Source of the DNA: Helopsaltes ochotensis
Lineage: Eukaryota > Chordata > Aves > Passeriformes > Locustellidae
Assembly (NCBI GenBank): GCA_013400155.1
Contig: VXBM01001947.1
Location: 1 to 64,000 of the forward strand
Reading direction: 5' to 3'
Length of the DNA stretch: 64,000 nucleotides
Each line of letters begins with the position of its first letter. The stretch's first letter is position 1. A program made the position numbers and the translations under genes. Positions 38,301 through 50,758 of the stretch are shown here, in pieces. The notes under the pieces are model-generated. The model was not told the DNA's origin and did no database searches. It worked only from the letters and a program-made list of their open reading frames with translations.

Positions 38301-39012
38301 ACATTAATCTGCAAACCTCTCTTTCTATGAGATCTAAAAAGCAACTTATTCTGCCTCAAAATAACATAATTCAAGGTCTAAAATAAACATATTTGGAAGA
38401 TTATCAACCACAAATATTTATATATACATAAATCTGGTCAGCCAAAATATCATGGAAATTGTATATGATGAAAAACATTTTATAGGTAGACAAAATTAGT
38501 TTTGCCAAAATGACCCTTTATGGCAGTGGAAGTGCGTTTTAGGTAATTGGCAGTAAGGACTAAATATCTGATAGTCTTAAGCTAAAAACGAGTTGTTCAA
38601 AGGGAAGTGCTTCAGTGAATACTGCCTATGCCAGTAACATTTGCTAAAATATTAAAATAATCTTTGCCAGACAGAAAGATCATCTAATGAAGAGCCTGTT
38701 TGGACATAATACAAGAGCTGCAATTCATATCTTGAATAAGAATCAGAAATGAATTTTCATTCTGAAGCATTTTGCAAATTAGGCTCTAGCTATTCAGCTA
38801 GAAAACACCAAATGTTCTCTTCCTTGACATAAATAGCTTTGTATTATTTAAACTTACTTATATAGACTGTTACCTTAATAACCAGTAACTTAAAAAATAA
38901 CTAAATTATTAAAACTAAGGGAAAAATTCTGTTTATGTAGTGACAGGTAAGTAAGAAGCTGGAAACTGAATATAAAAACCTCACTGGCCTTTGCCAGTGG
39001 AAGATATTTAAG
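35394..39012. other. AT-rich sequence, no gene recognised
   Basis: Includes a 9-bp direct duplication (TTGTACTAG twice, about 35746-35763). The 127-codon minus-strand ORF at 37118-37501 is the longest real ORF in the window but shows no recognisable domain. Confidence 0.5.
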
Positions 39013-39496
39013 TCACAGAATCACAGAACACGGGTTGGAAGGGATCTCAGAAGATCTTCTTGTCTAACCCTTCCCAGGAAACAGAGTCTAGATGAGATCA
39101 TCTTGAAAACTTCTTGTGTTGGGAACTCTACCTTGTCCCTAGGGATGATGTTGCAGGAGATGACAGTTATCGCTAAAAATTTTTTTTCTTATATTGAGAT
39201 AAAACCTCTCCCCACGCAACTTGTACTCATTGTGCCTTGTCTTCTCTGTCCTTATTGTAGCTGTTCTTTACATCCTAGGATACTGTGATGAGGTGTCCCC
39301 AAACTTTCTCCTCTCCAGGGTGACATGATGTATCTCCTTCAGTCTTTCCTCAGAGGGCAGGTTCTCGGGCCCTTTGGTCATCTTTTTGGACCCCTTTGGA
39401 CCTTTTCCTGTCTGTCCATGTCTGTCTTGAATTGTGGGGACCAGGACTGGAGGCAGAACTCCCAGTGTGACGTGACAAGTAGAGTGAGAACAGGAA
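39013..39496 (-). mobile_element. CR1 LINE, 3' fragment (different subfamily)
   Basis: The plus strand begins TCACAGAATCACAGAACAC, GGTTGGAAGGGATCTCAGA, the reverse complement of a CR1 3' end. Further matches in order are GATAAAACCTCTCCCCACGC, AACTTGTACTCATTGTGCC, TCTCCTCTCCAGG, CAGTCTTTCCTCAGAGGGCA, GGTTCTCGGGCCCTTTGGTC, ATCTTTTTGGACC and GGACTGGAGGCAGAACTCCC. This version of the 3' UTR differs from the copies at 24061 and 35140, so at least two CR1 subfamilies are present. It is truncated at about 39496. Confidence 0.9.
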
Positions 39497-42234
39497 GTTG
39501 GCAATTTTAGAAATTTGCACCATCATTCCAGAGGACAGAACTGGGACACAAAATGAAGAGTCCAGTATAGAGGTGGACAAATCTACAGCTCCTAGTTTCC
39601 TTCCTTTCTTTTCAGAGTCAGAGGGTCCATGAAAAGACTTAGTTGAATGGTAATTAAAATGCAATCTTTTTTATATATAGGAAAACTCCTGCTTGATGTA
39701 GTTTGAATGAACCTGTTCCCCAAAATGCATCTTCACAGTGCAGGGAACCAAAGACATCACACAGGTGCCTTCGTGAGAGCCACAAATAGATTATCTGTGT
39801 TGCCTGACACACTTGCTTGATTTGCTTATAAATTTTAAAACTATTAAAAATCTTTTGTACTTTACCAGTAAGAGTAAAATTAATTATCCATTGCATCTTT
39901 TCCTGAAATGTAAATTTCTAATTTGGACTTTGGCATATTAGGGCTTTTTCCTAATATCTCTTGCTTTTACTAGCTTTAAAATGCTGCCATTCACCAAACT
40001 TGGAAATTATCACAACAATCTAAACTTTCACATAGTAAAAATATTTATGCCCTGAGGCACAAAATATTTTGTCATTTGTTCAAAATCTCATTTAAATGAT
40101 AAATACGATCAGCATTTAATCATTTCTTTAGAAAATAACATTAAGACGTGCCAAATTTTCAATGAACTTATTCATACTGATTCTAATAAGCTGAACAACT
40201 TGTTTTGGCTGCAGCTATCTTTTTTCCATATGGAAGTGCTTCTACTAGCTTTCTTCCAGATTATGTGGTTGAGAGGAGGATGTGGAGAAAAGTCCTATGT
40301 TGTTTTTTGTGGCACAAATTCATTTTGAGGACTGAAACATGCAATGTAAATTGCTCTCAGTAAGCCTGCACCCCGAGGGCATGTTTTGGCACTATCTCAA
40401 CTGTACCTTAACAATCTGTGTCAAAATTCATGAAGTATTATAACAGGTTTAAGGATGCAGACAGTTTACACTAAGCATGTGTCTGCAGAGACAGCACGCA
40501 CTTCCTCTTAGGTGCACTGCACTACTGCCTCTTCTTCGGTAGCATGCACAGAGGCAATTTTAGCAGTTTTAGGATGGAAGACAAAGGTGATACTACAGCA
40601 AAGAAACCACACAGAGCAGTGCAAAGAAAAGAAAAACTACTATCAAAGAAATAAAAAGCTTGCTTTCCAATTACCTAAATGAAGGGGTGAAAATAGCTTT
40701 TACATCAAGTAAAAATAAAATTATTACCAAGAAAGATCCATAGTTGAGGTGCAACATCACAAGCAGAATTTAGGTCATTCTAAGGCTCAGCTCTATAAAA
40801 AGAATATTCCTTACTTCCCCCTAGCTTTAAATACAAATTTCTGCAATCCCTGTTGTAATAAATCAATGATATTATTGTGCACTCAACTGTCAGCCTGAAT
40901 GAGGACCGTGCTACTGTCTCTGTTCTCACTTTCCATCCAGGGTATTGGTCCTTCCTTCTCAGACTCAATGCACGATGGAGAAATTAGAAATTGGGAATCT
41001 CCACTATGAAAAATTTATTTTTGAACAAAGACTTTTCTGTCCTATATGATGATGTTGGCACAGACATCAGAAGAAACTGAGATTTGAGTTGATAAAGCAA
41101 AAGGTAAATAATTTGCTTCCATAGCCATCCTGGAACATGGCTTTACTGAGTCACCTCTTTTTTCTCTTCTTTAGATTTTGAATTATCAACTGTCACACTA
41201 TAGGGAGCAGAATAAGCATCAGTAAATGAAGGAGATCATCTGGAAAAGGCCAGAGCTAGATGTAATAAATCTTTGTGGAACAGAGATCTGTAAGAATAGA
41301 ACATCTTCCAGATGACCATGGTATATCTGGTATGCACAAAATTCTGACACATATATGCAAAAAATAGTTGTGGAATGAAACAAGAGAAGAAAGCAATGAA
41401 GAAGTGAAAATAATTTCCTAAATGTCCCAAGGTATCTCAACAGAAATTGTAATTTTGTTAATAGTTATCTCAATGTATGGAATCATTCAGATTACACTGT
41501 ATAATTGTTTTAACACAATTAAAACAAAAATTAAGTAATTTTCAAGAACTGGAACAGACTTCTTAAAACTCTATAAGTATTGAGCCACAAAATGGAATAT
41601 GAAATAAATAGGAAAAATTGATAGCAGACACAAAACCCAGAAGGAATAAACTTTTACAGACAAGAAAACGCAAAGAAATAAAAGGACAAGCCACCCTTGC
41701 TAAAAATTAATTCTTCTAAGTATTTTTCATGTGCATCACATCAAATTATACTTAACTGAATAGCATTCATATGTGTATATGGAACAGAAATAGCTCTGTA
41801 ACTAATGGTGGTAGAACTGCAAAATCTTCAAAGACTAAGAACAATTTCTTAAGCATTTGAATGTTAGCAAAAGCTAACTGAGCTATTTTGAGTTACTTTC
41901 AAATCTGTAACACTGATCAGGAAACCTCTGAAGAACTGCCTCTCCTGTGAGAATGTCATACTCTTTTTCTGGTCAGCATAAAACACTGGGATGGTTTTTC
42001 AAATGTCTTAATTGCTATCTTGAACTCATGAACCTGGACTGGTCAATGGAAAAAGCTCTCCTGTTGACTTCAGTAGGAGGGACTGAGATCTTGTAGCAAA
42101 CATTTTAGAAAAGTTCTACAAATTGTGAAAATGTTTTTAATGTAATTTTGGCACTCCTTATAGCATTGGCCTTGTTTCTTCAGGTTTGAGTTATTTTCCA
42201 AAAATACAAGAGGCACAGAACTTTTCACTTTATG
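39497..42234. other. AT-rich sequence, no gene recognised
   Basis: No supported feature. ORFs at 39654-39896 and 41219-41440 (minus) are of chance length. Confidence 0.5.
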
Positions 42235-43120
42235 TAGGTCCCAGTCTGCTGAAAGTTGGCTAGCATTTTACCAGTTTTCAGGCATGGTAAGGATGACTCT
42301 GGAAACTACAAGCCTGTCAGTCTCATTTCAACAACTGGTTAAATTATGGGAGATATTGAAAAACACCTGAAGAACAGCACAGTTTCCTGTCACAGCCAGC
42401 ACAACTTCATGAGGGGAAAGCTCTGCTTGTCAAATCTCTTTTACAGTATACCCACATAGGTAACCCACATAGCTGATCTATCAGTCAGTAGAAGTAATCT
42501 TTACGAATTTCAGTAAAGATGTTGATGCTGTCTCTCACAGTGTCCTGTTGGATAAAATGTCCAGCACACAGCTGGATAAACAAAACATGTGATGAGTGAG
42601 CAACTGGTCCGTGGGTCAGGCACAAAGGGTTGTAGTGAATGGGGAGACATCAGACTGGTGACCCATCACTAGTGAGGTTCTGCAGGGCTCTATCCTAGGC
42701 CCTGTGCTTTTCAACATATTCATTTACAACTTGGACACAGGACTGGAAAGTTTTACTAGGTTTTCAGGTACTAAATTGGGAGGAGCTGTTGACTATCTCA
42801 GTGACAGAGAGCCCCTGCAGTGAGACCTAAACAAATTAGAGGGTTGGGCAATCGCCAACCATATGAAATTTAACAATCAAGTGCCAGATTCTGCTCCTGG
42901 AATGGGACAACCCTGGATGTACATACATACTGGGGAATTAAACTCTGGAAAGCAGTGCCATGGCAAAGGATCTGGTGGTCCTGGTCTGTGGCAAGCTGAA
43001 CATGAGTCAGCAATGCCCTGGCAACCAGGAGGGCCAACCCTGTTCTGGGGGCATCAGGCACAGCATCAACAGCTGGGCAAGGGAGGGAATTTTTCTGCTC
43101 TGCTCTGCTCACCTTGAATC
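42235..43120 (+). pseudogene. CR1 LINE ORF2 reverse-transcriptase fragment (decayed)
   Basis: The fragment aligns in sense with the RT half of CR1 ORF2. An early segment reads DSGNYKPVSLIS (about 42286-42321). A core segment reads VLQGSILGPVLFNIFIYN then LDTGLE (about 42676-42747), a typical non-LTR RT block. A later segment reads NHMKFNNQ (about 42858-42881), where intact CR1 has a NxMKFN motif, and the fragment ends at about 43120 near a region corresponding to REVILPLYSALV. The catalytic FADDTKLG-type motif is destroyed: the sequence reads FSGTKLG (about 42761-42781), with one codon lost and both aspartates gone. Stops and frameshifts break the frame, for example a stop after the opening block. 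Neither the endonuclease half nor the 3' UTR is attached. It is a dead internal fragment. Confidence 0.88.
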
Positions 43121-43773
43121 CTATGTTCTTTCCCCTTTTTCTTTAAGGTCAGAAAAATAGCACAAAAACATCTGTTGGTCTATAGTGTTTGTGCAAAAAA
43201 AGTACACCCACTAGAACCCACAAGTGAATGGATTATTTAGTAAAAAAAAAAAAAAAATTCAATTATGATCAAATATACTAAGTTCCTGAAGCCATTTCTC
43301 TATCAACATTTCTCTGTTTCCTTTTAAAACCTTTCATTCAGTAAAACATGGGATGAATTTCATGTAAGGAACTTGGCAAACACATAAGCATTATATGTCA
43401 TTTTATGGCATAGGTCCTACTTTCTTCAAATAGGATGTCAGACACAGCTTAGGCTGTATGAGCTGAGCTGTCCTCAGCTATGATACAGAAGCAGATTCAA
43501 GCAGAATATGCACAGCTGAACCAGTATGTATTTCCAATCCAGCAGAGCTGTGGCTGAATGCCAAAGAGGCAAATAACATCAAAGCATTTTACAAGTATAG
43601 TGAGGTGAATGATAATGAATTACAACAGTGTTTTTCCCATTATAGTCCAGGAGACAACCCAGTCTCTACAAGCAGCAGGAATCAGCAAGGCCCAAGAAAC
43701 ACCTCAGGTGGTGATGCCTCTGTTAGCTATTTTGGAATGGGTTGTGCTGGTGACAGATACATCAGAGATGACC
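43121..43773. other. No feature recognised apart from a poly-A run
   Basis: Contains a 16-A homopolymer at about 43242-43258. No repeat family is identified between the CR1 fragment and the LTR. Confidence 0.5.
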
Positions 43774-44330
43774 TGTTATGGCTCAACCCCAGCAGGCAGC
43801 TAAGGACCACACAGCTTCTTGCTCACTCTTCCCAAGAGTGGTGAGGAGAGACCTGGAAGGGCAAAAGTGAGAAAACTCATGAAATGAGATCAAGACAGTT
43901 TCATAGGAACAGCAAAAGCCATGCAGGCAAGCAAAGCAAAACAAGGAATTAATTCATTGCTTCCCATGTCCAGCCATTCCTAGGAAAGCAGAGCTCCAGG
44001 AAATGTAACCACTACTTGAAAAAACAAACACCATCACTTCAAATGTTCTTCCTTGTTTCTGCCAAATTCTATTGTGCATCACGTCATAAAGTATAGAACC
44101 TGCTTTTGGTCACATGGGGTCAGTGGTCCTGGCTTGTCCCCTCCCATATTCTTAGGCACCCCCAGTCTGGCAGGGAAGTATGTGAAACATGAAAGACCTG
44201 GGTGCTGTGCAAGTGCTGCTCCACCCCATAGCTGAAACATCTCCATCAAATATAATTGAAACTAATTTATTAAAATTTAGTAAATTAACATATTTAATTA
44301 AACTTAACTCTATCCCAGCCTAAACTAGCA
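43774..44330 (-). mobile_element. Solo LTR, common avian ERV-type family (old)
   Basis: On the minus strand the element starts TGCTAGTTTAGGCTGGGATA, GAGTTAA at 44330 and ends GCTGGGGTTGAGCCATAACA at 43774. I recognise these as decayed forms of the 5' and 3' ends of an LTR family widespread in birds. In between, in the expected order, are GGAGGGGACAAGCCAGGAC, a TATGACGTGATG motif (consensus CRE-like TGACGTCA), a degraded TATA region, AAACTGTCTTGATCTC and GAGTTTTCTCACTTTTGCCC. The flanks TGACC (43769-43773) and TGTCC (44331-44335) match at four of five bases, consistent with a 5-bp target-site duplication as in ERVL-like elements. No internal genes lie between paired LTRs, so it is a solo LTR. 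The family call is from memory. Confidence 0.75.
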
Positions 44331-44549
44331 TGTCCCCAGTTTTCAAAGGTAATGCATCCAGAGGAGTCTTCTTATGGATCCAACTAAAGGCAAGAACCAC
44401 TTGTCAACTACAGTTTAAAGTAAAGCAGATTTTTGAGAATTTTATTTATTGCAAATTAATATATATATATTTCTGGACTGGGTCTTGGGAAACAAAAAAA
44501 ACCCCCTAAACCCAAAGCCAACAACAAAAGGAAACAAACATTTACACAT
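44331..44549. other. AT-rich spacer
   Basis: Contains a short (TA)n at 44460-44472 and an A/C-rich run at 44492-44540. Confidence 0.5.
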
Positions 44550-45055
44550 TAAGTGAAAACACCTTTACTCCCTCTTTTCCTGTCTCAATTTTACTACCAT
44601 GCTCAACCTGTCTCCAAGTATCTTTCCACCCCATAAATAGTGTCAGCCTCACTTATTTTTTGTCATAGGCACCTGTCTTCCACCCCTTGATCCCACCACA
44701 GGTTACAGTCAGTCCCTTCAGTGAGTGAGCAGTGTGTACAATTGGGACATAGTAGTTTCATTCTGCTGCTGCTTCCATCCCACTTTTTTCTCTTGCTTCA
44801 GTGTGGGTCCTGCACAGTCTGCATTCCCTTCAGGGAATTCCATGTTCGGCTGTGCTCATCCATGGGCCTCAGTCCCTTTGGGGATCTATCTGTGCCAAAA
44901 GCTTGGACCATGGACTCAGCCTTGGCTTGCAATGGGCCTGCTGTAGAGCTGTCTGGAGCCAGCTGTGTCCAGCATGATCCCACCTACAGCAGCTAGCCCT
45001 GAAATCCTCACTCCATCCCAAAACCTTGCCATCTACACCCACTACAGTCATGCAT
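44550..45055. repeat. Degenerate bird interspersed repeat with internal tandem units
   Basis: GAAAACACCTTTACTCCCTC (44557 on) and later CTTCAGTGTGGGTCCTGCAC, CTGCATTCCCTTCAGG, GCTGTGCTCATCCATGGGCC and TCAGTCCCTTTGG resemble a bird repeat that I recall as having serial TGCTCCAGCGTGGGTCC and ACGGGCTGCAGTCCTTC units. In other bird sequence I recall it near the LTR family found at 43774, so it may be internal sequence of that element, but class and orientation are unproven. ORFs here (44721-44996 plus and others) arise from the local GC richness. Confidence 0.4.
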
Positions 45056-46670
45056 CACAATGCTCTGTGGTTTGTCCATTCCTGCTTGCTGGTTTCCCTT
45101 AGCCCAAATAGATGGGGGAAAGCGAAATGCTCTCCAATGCTTCTGAAACTATCAGGAACTGGATAGTAAAGAACCATGAGTATTCAGTTTCATAATTTCC
45201 AAATATACTAGACATGTATGGAAATTTCACCTAGAAATCATAGTGTTCTTGTAGGAAAAATTCCAACCCATCTGACATACCACTGTATTTTCTCATATCT
45301 TTAACCTGTCATAACTGCAATAAAAAACAATTTTCTCTGAAGGTTTTGAGGCTTCCCTCCACCATTAGTCTAATGCTGTAAAACTGCTTAGTTTTACTAT
45401 TGGCATTATCATAAACAATGTCACATCTCAGAGCATTCCAAATTCAAATCAGGGACTTTTAAGAAGGTTCTTATAGCATGAAGTAATGGAAAAGTCATCC
45501 AAACAACCCTAATTTTAACAAGCCGAATCACAATTATCCAAGTCTCAGAACTTTTGAGATTCTGCCCTCAATAAAAGCCTATTTCTGTAACATCTCTGCT
45601 GATGAGTCTTGGTTATTTGAATATATGTCTGAATTGCTACTGAGTTGGAATGCCCTGTACAACGCATTTTTGTTTTAAATCTTATTTTTGGAGGAATATA
45701 CTTCTATTTTAATATTGGTAAGTGCCAATCAAAATCTTTAAGGACAGTGAATACTATTCACATTCAAAGACACAATACAACTTCTTGATTCAATATTAGC
45801 AACCTCCTACTCTGCATTTTCCTTCATGTCTGACTTTTCTAGGGAATCAGAGGATATTTAATAATCTTCCAACCAATCTGTGATGTAACAAATTTTTGTG
45901 TTATTGCCAGAACAAGTTTCCTCTGAGAATAATGTTCACAGTCTGTAGACAGTCCTGTCCAACAAGGTCATAAATAGAAAAGTTCTACTTTATACAAATA
46001 AGGAAGAACTCAATTTCATTGTTGACTCTTATATTTAAAACAGGGAAGGATAATTATTCAAAAATTCTGTTTCTATACTGATCACATTCTCAAACACATG
46101 TAATTTATGCCAGAATTAGATTCAATATGCAGACAGGTTTTGTTTAATATAAGCACCCAGTTTAGCAAGGCAGAAGAGAATGCACCATTTTCAGTAACCA
46201 GTGTTTGCTGACGAGGAAGTGATACAATTTACTGCTATGTGACATTGTACAAGTACACAAATATATTGACTTGCAAATTACTCAAAATACAATTGATAAA
46301 ATAGATAAAACATAATATCACCTTCTGATATGGACTTTCCAGTCTCAGAGGGAAGGCACAATTCAAGAATAGGCTTGTGGTCATTTTAGGCCTAGAAATA
46401 ACAGGGCAGAATTCTGCTCTTTCCTCACAGTTCTTTTTAGATTACAGGGCAGTTGCAAAAGGCAGAATTTTCAAAACTAGTGAGTTTTTCCTGTTCAGCT
46501 ATAGTTTCCTGATACTATCAGGCTTCATATTACAGTGATGTCAGAAGTCCCTGAGAAGTATCTCAGCTACTGAAATACTCCATATCTCTCACTGGAGAGT
46601 ACATACTTCAGATCATTATCGTGTGAATAGTATTAATTCCTTTTTTCCTGCTTGTCAGTGCCATTTTCCT
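45056..46670. other. AT-rich sequence, no gene recognised
   Basis: No supported element. Confidence 0.5.
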
Positions 46671-46790
46671 AGTCTATAAACTCCTTGGAGAGGAGTTATT
46701 TCTTACTGTATATTTTGCACAGTTCTTAACACAGTGGGGCCCTGACCTTGCCTTGGTTTTGCCTTTCTTCAATATGATTAATTACAATTA
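46671..46790 (+). mobile_element. Ancient LINE 3'-end relic (L2/CR1-L3-like)
   Basis: AGTCTATAAACTCCTTGGAG, GAGTTATTTCTTACTGTATA, TTTTGCACAGTTCTTAACAC and AGTGGGGCCCTGACCTTG follow the order of a tail found in turtles, crocodilians and other amniotes (TGTAAGCTCCTTGGGGCAGG, GCGCCTAGCACAATGGGG, CCTGATC). It ends in a TAATTACAATTAA region where intact copies have a TAATAAATA-type tail. It is much older than the CR1 copies in the window. Confidence 0.55.
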
Positions 46791-49700
46791 ACAGTTGGAA
46801 CAATAATAGAAGCACTTTGATGCTCCATTTAAGACAGATAGGCATTTTCATTTGGATTTGTAATGTGGGGTTTGATCAGTTAAAAAGTAATATACAAAAA
46901 TCCATCTGGAGAGTAAAATAAATTGGTTCCACATTTCTCCTGTCACATAAAACTGCTGTCATATGAAAAACAGTCCACATTTGTGTTAATTTGTGATCTG
47001 GCATAAGGCACCATTGGTTAGTCTTGATGATGGCATCTGAGAATTTTACACTACGAGATCACTAATTTAAGACATTTGTGAGCTCTGAACCATGGAAAGG
47101 TACTCAGAAATTAATGTCATTTTATGCAGTTCATATCCTGGATTCCTTTAAAATAACCATTCAAAAATATATACTTTTATTCAATAATAAATGAAGCCAT
47201 TGTAAGATGTATATTTTATCTGTTAAAATGGGAATAAAATCTACATTAATCTGAGGAAATATATATACTACTAAGAACTTCCTATGGATCATGGCATCTG
47301 CTCTGACTTCCTTCAAATATATTTTGTATGAAAAATCTGAAACATTTTTAGACAGAATAGGACAAAATATGCAAATATTTCAGTCTGTTCACCTATATAT
47401 ATACTGTATTTAATACACATGGAATTTAATTTTGCTTCATGGGATTTTGTACTACTGACTTCAATGAGAACAATTTTGTATTATCATGAAGTTATATCAA
47501 TGTATACATTTTCTTAATTAACTAATTAGCTTAGTAATAACTTTGACAGCAACACTGAGGAGAAGAAGAGGCATATAACCTTGAGAAATATTCATACAGA
47601 GAAATTCCTTCCATGTTACATTCTGTACTGTGTCAGTAAAGTGAATTAATTTATAAACAGGAGTATCTCAATCTCCAGTGTAATTCCTTTTAAAATGATA
47701 ACTACAGGTAAACAAGATAAACCAGTCTTTACTTCCCAGGAACATTTATTACAAATAACAAGGCCTCAAAAAATAATCAAATGCCTGAAAGAAGTTTACA
47801 TAATTATTTGACAAAGTATACGTGCTGAATTAAAAAATATTTTTCCTATGTAAGAAATAAGTTCAAAGTGTTGCTTACAGTAGCCTGTAAAAGGACATGA
47901 TTCTTAACATTTGTTTTCTGTGAGTTGCCTCTAATAAAATATTAACATTGCACCTCATTGCAGCATGTTGTCATCATCCATTACAATATTCCTCTCAACA
48001 TTTTAAATCCATGTTTTTCGAGCAATCTTCTACAGAGGGTTTTGCTGTGATATCTCATCAAAACCAAAAAAGAAAGGGCTGAATACATGTTATGGTTTCT
48101 CTGCATGACTCCAGCTCAAATAAAATGTCATTGTAGATTGTACAAATCACTATGAACAAATGCAGTCTGCAAGCCTGGTGTAAAACATCCCCAGATAAGA
48201 CTCTAAGACTATCAAATGCAGCTTTGGGACACGCTTTTGTCCCCTTCATCTTTAAGCTCATAGCTCAATCCAATTATCCACAATTTAGACTCTGCCAGTG
48301 ATTTGTGTACACTTGTGTTGCAGAGCAGGATTTTTTTGTATGACTCAAGTGTAAAACTTCAGCTTACAAGCCAAAAACATCTTCAAAAGAAACCCATGAA
48401 ATGAAACAGTAAAAGCATGAGACGGACTATGATAGGAAAAAGAAATTACAAGACCCCACTTTCCAATCATATATTAAATATCACCTTAATACCTTCTTTT
48501 AAATTAAACGTTCAAAAGACAATCTCCTTATTTTGTTCATCAAAGAAAAAGAAGAAAAAAATATTATTGTATGTTAAAATTTTCTTCCAAATATAACAGG
48601 ACTGAGAGATATTTGGAGCAAAGCTACATAAAGTTCAGAAATCCAAGAAAAAAACCACTAGTACTTAAAACAAGTCAGCATTTTTCCAGAAGTTAACTAC
48701 TTGTTTGTGTATTACTTTTTGACATTATTTCCACATGCAGTGCAGCTAGAAACACAGAATCAGATCTTTGGTTCTATGCCACTAAAACTATCTAGAATAT
48801 TGGTCTTGTCCTCTGGATATAAATATTTTCAGGTTTTCATTAAACATATTATAACAAGAAAATATTCTGGCAACTGAGGACTGAGTGACCAAGAACCTTT
48901 CTGTAGCTCTCTGTATATTCTAAATGCCCACACAAAGTAAGAAGGCCAAGTGAGCTTCTGTCTACTGGATTCTGTGTGAGGATTCCTCAAAATACACTGG
49001 CCTTAAATATCTCCAGAGCTCCATTGAAACAAGATTGTTTTGTGTAGCTGTTGGAATCCTTTTGGAATTAATTTCAAGTTCTGACTTGCCATGTCACTTT
49101 AGTCACATGATAGCCTAAGCATTTTGAAGTCACATTTATTCCAACAATTTATTTGATGGAAAAAATAGCCTAAGAAATAACAGAGGATTTTCTACAAGCA
49201 ATTATTCTACTTCTCAGTGTAATGTGTCTGAGCAGAGGCTGGAACTTCATTTTGAGACAGAAATTACATACAAGATTTTATTAATAACATTTAATCTTGT
49301 GTAAGATTTTAATACATAGGCAGTAGAAGGAGATTTTTACTAAAAAATTCAGATTTCAACTAAAGTACTAAGTTACTTGATAAGACAACACTTGAGGGGT
49401 TAAATGAGTTTGTTAGGATCACCTACGCAAAAGAAATAAAGTTGGTGGACTTCAACAGTAATATCTTAGCATTCTATTACTACTTCAGGGAAAAAATGCA
49501 ACTCTAGAAAAAGGGACGCAGCAAAGATTACAGTGGCACACTAACTTCTGGCTGATGCCAGAGTACATCAAAGCTGTTAAAAACATTGTATATTAGAGTA
49601 TACAAGTATACAGTATATCAAACAGCCTTAACCTGGCACTGGACACCACAAGAAGGACACCTTATGGAAAAGTGTTTAAATCACAATTCACAGTGAAAAA

Positions 49701-50671
49701 ATCCCAGCACACATCACATGACACCTGAATGTCTTCTTTTTCACTGAATTGTTTATATGGGGTAACAGCGCTGTTTCTATTAGAATCAGTTTGAGAATTT
49801 AACTTTTAACAATGCATGACAAAATCACGGTGATTTAGAGAAAAAAATTAGGAGCAATACTTAAGTAAAAGTAATTGTGTTTAGTGTGACATCTGTTAAA
49901 ATGACAGGCTACAGTCATCTATTAAATTACATATCCCATTCCAGAATTAAAGAACTCATACTCCTAAATCCTAAACACGTAACAAGCAAACATAATATAT
50001 GCACAGCCTTCAGACCCAAGATAAAATGTAGTACCAAACACAAGAGAAACATTCCTATCATTCTCCCAGCTGAGTGCCTCCCATTAACTTGTTATACTTT
50101 TACCATCTCTGAGTTAGCACTGTGAAATGATTTCATGACTTATCAAGTCATGGTCATGCATGTTTGCCAGCTTTCAGATATGTAGTACAAATGGTAATTA
50201 TAACCATTGCAAATGATACATCTTCCCAGTGCTTCAGATCCAGTGAGTTAACCTTAAATGCAAGGCAGATTTAAAGATGAACAATTTACTTAGATAAAGG
50301 AAAACAGAAAATATAATTAATCATTTGCCTATCCTTCAACCCTAGTTTACAAAACCATGGTGCAACTTTATTGAGCTCAAAATTGAAGGGTGACAAGGTT
50401 AATGCATAGCTTTAGACCTCATGGTTTCATTAACAAACACATTACAGACTGCAAAGCTGAACTGACAGTAATGCTAGGCCCAAACAAAGTAAATAATTAT
50501 TGGCTTGGCAAATGAGGAAGCACTTGCAGAGTTTGTTTACATTTAGATTTTGGAAAATTCATGTTGGCAACAAGTCAAATACGGTTTGACTAGTAACTGT
50601 GACAATTGCTCACAGATGCAGCTGGAAGAACAACAAAAGAATGGATTTATGGGTTTTTTTCTCCCCTGCAT
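46791..50671. other. AT-rich sequence, no gene recognised
   Basis: No supported element or convincing ORF. Confidence 0.5.
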
Positions 50672-50758
50672 TTTTCCCCCTTTGTTGTCTTTTTTCTTGT
50701 TCTGTTTCTTCTTTCTCTTTTTTCTCTCTTTTTTTTTTTTTTCCTTTTTTTTCCTTAC
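50672..50758. repeat. Homopyrimidine (T/C) tract
   Basis: About 87 bases almost wholly T and C with a few G, including runs of up to 14 T. Such tracts can form triplex DNA. Lysine-rich (minus) and Phe/Leu/Ser-rich (plus) ORFs across it at 50543-50907 are artefacts. Confidence 0.9.

Noticed and set aside
42863..43160. Overlapping ORFs of 84, 80 and 66 codons
   Set aside because: They are out-of-frame or broken remains of the CR1 ORF2 fragment, not separate genes.
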